From the NCBI RefSeq assembly GCF_028769735.1, contig NC_088170.1, forward strand, positions 64,209,085 through 64,273,084: a DNA stretch of 64,000 nt, given 5' to 3'. The position numbers and the translations under genes were made by a program. This document shows positions 63,491 through 64,000 of this stretch, in pieces (position 1 is the first letter of the stretch; each line of letters opens with the position of its first letter). A model generated the notes under the pieces. It worked only from the letters and a program-made list of their open reading frames with translations, was not told the DNA's origin and searched no databases. This DNA comes from Zonotrichia leucophrys gambelii (Eukaryota > Chordata > Aves > Passeriformes > Passerellidae).

Positions 63491-64000
63491 TGTCATGGTT
63501 TTGAGCAAATTTGGGAGAAAACCTCCAAAGGGGCCCCTCCAGAATGCAAACCCACACGGCCCCTCCCCACAACCGGTTCGGGAAGAATCCCTTGCAGAGG
63601 AGTGGAAAGAACCTGTTTATTTAACAGGTACAGCATTCCCAGCACACAAAATGAACATTACTGGATGACACCACTCTTTCACTGCTCTGAAAAAGATGAC
63701 AAATTCAGAAAGTCTCTCTGGGGGTGGTCGCTCTGTTCTCAGTCCCTCCAGCGCTGGGGCAGCTGCTGCCCAGAGTAGGCCCCGCTAGGCCACAGGGTGC
63801 AAACTCTCCGTGTTCCCAGGTCCCAGTCTGGAGCAGGCTGGAGTACGTCCAAAAACAGGAAAGGAGAAACAGTCCAGGAAGAAATTTGGACTGTTTAGCT
63901 AAACCAGCTAATGAGCAGAAGCAAGAGCAAGCAGAAGCAAAGCAGAAGTAAGAGTGAGAGCAAAAAGGAAAAAAAGCAAAAGCAGCACCATGTACTGCCC
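63491..64000 (+). mobile_element. LTR of endogenous retrovirus, 5' part, truncated by window edge
   Basis: The element starts TGTCATGGTTTTGAGC and is about 86 percent identical over its first 103 bases to the minus-strand LTR at position 1. It carries a small hairpin, ACCTGTT (63,611-63,617) with AACAGGT (63,623-63,629), a GC-rich middle near 63,720-63,800, and a purine-rich tail of GCAGAAGCAAGA-like units at about 63,917-63,985. The right end and any internal retroviral genes lie outside the window, so whether it is a solo LTR or part of a provirus is unknown. Confidence 0.82.

Noticed and set aside
1..64000. CRISPR arrays, operons, tRNA or rRNA genes, integrated virus genes
   Set aside because: No spaced direct repeats of CRISPR type, no gene clusters, no cloverleaf or rRNA motif was recognised, and no frame resembles gag, pol or env or hepadnavirus-type proteins.

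Overview
The window looks like bird nuclear DNA, most likely from a passerine. It is AT-rich, and its only clear content is transposable-element debris of avian type. There are several 3' fragments of CR1 LINEs, including the typical end with short ATTCTATG-like units. There are also several endogenous-retrovirus long terminal repeats (LTRs) of types I associate with songbird genomes; the family assignment is from memory, not from a search. I see no bacterial, plasmid or phage gene organisation. No protein-coding gene could be recognised, and nearly all open frames are short chance frames or run through repeats. The segment is best read as intergenic or deep intronic sequence.

Layout. Positions 1-103 hold the 5' end of an LTR on the minus strand, running off the left edge. 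From 104 to about 34,800 the sequence is mostly unique and AT-rich. It is interrupted by one CR1 fragment (2,580-2,827), an ATTACT-type microsatellite (12,038-12,140), T/G-rich tracts, and three CTCF-like motifs (20,001; 32,712; 33,446), all in the same orientation. Between 34,780 and 35,130 a decayed CR1 3' end is followed closely by a large GATA/CATAGA microsatellite. From 37 to 46 kb the content is denser. It includes a probable LTR-derived block (37.4-38.1 kb), a 92-bp imperfect inverted repeat (40,540-40,962) whose right arm ends like a splice acceptor and leads into a decayed open region with a poly(A) signal, a TGTGTC-type tract, and two solo-like LTRs (42,026-42,427 and 44,929-45,585).

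From 47.7 to 56.2 kb there are two more CR1 fragments, a perfect 16-bp-stem hairpin (48,441-48,477), a 145-bp polypyrimidine pentanucleotide tract (52,349-52,494) and two GC-rich islands. A GC-rich, coding-looking patch lies at about 60,035-60,170. The right end (62,671-64,000) packs an LTR, a minus-strand CR1 and a second LTR of the same family as the one at position 1, facing the opposite way.

The elements do not form a pathway. The parts most worth checking are the 40.5-41.4 kb inverted repeat with its candidate terminal exon, the CTCF-like motifs and the 60 kb coding-looking patch. I found no convincing undescribed biological system.
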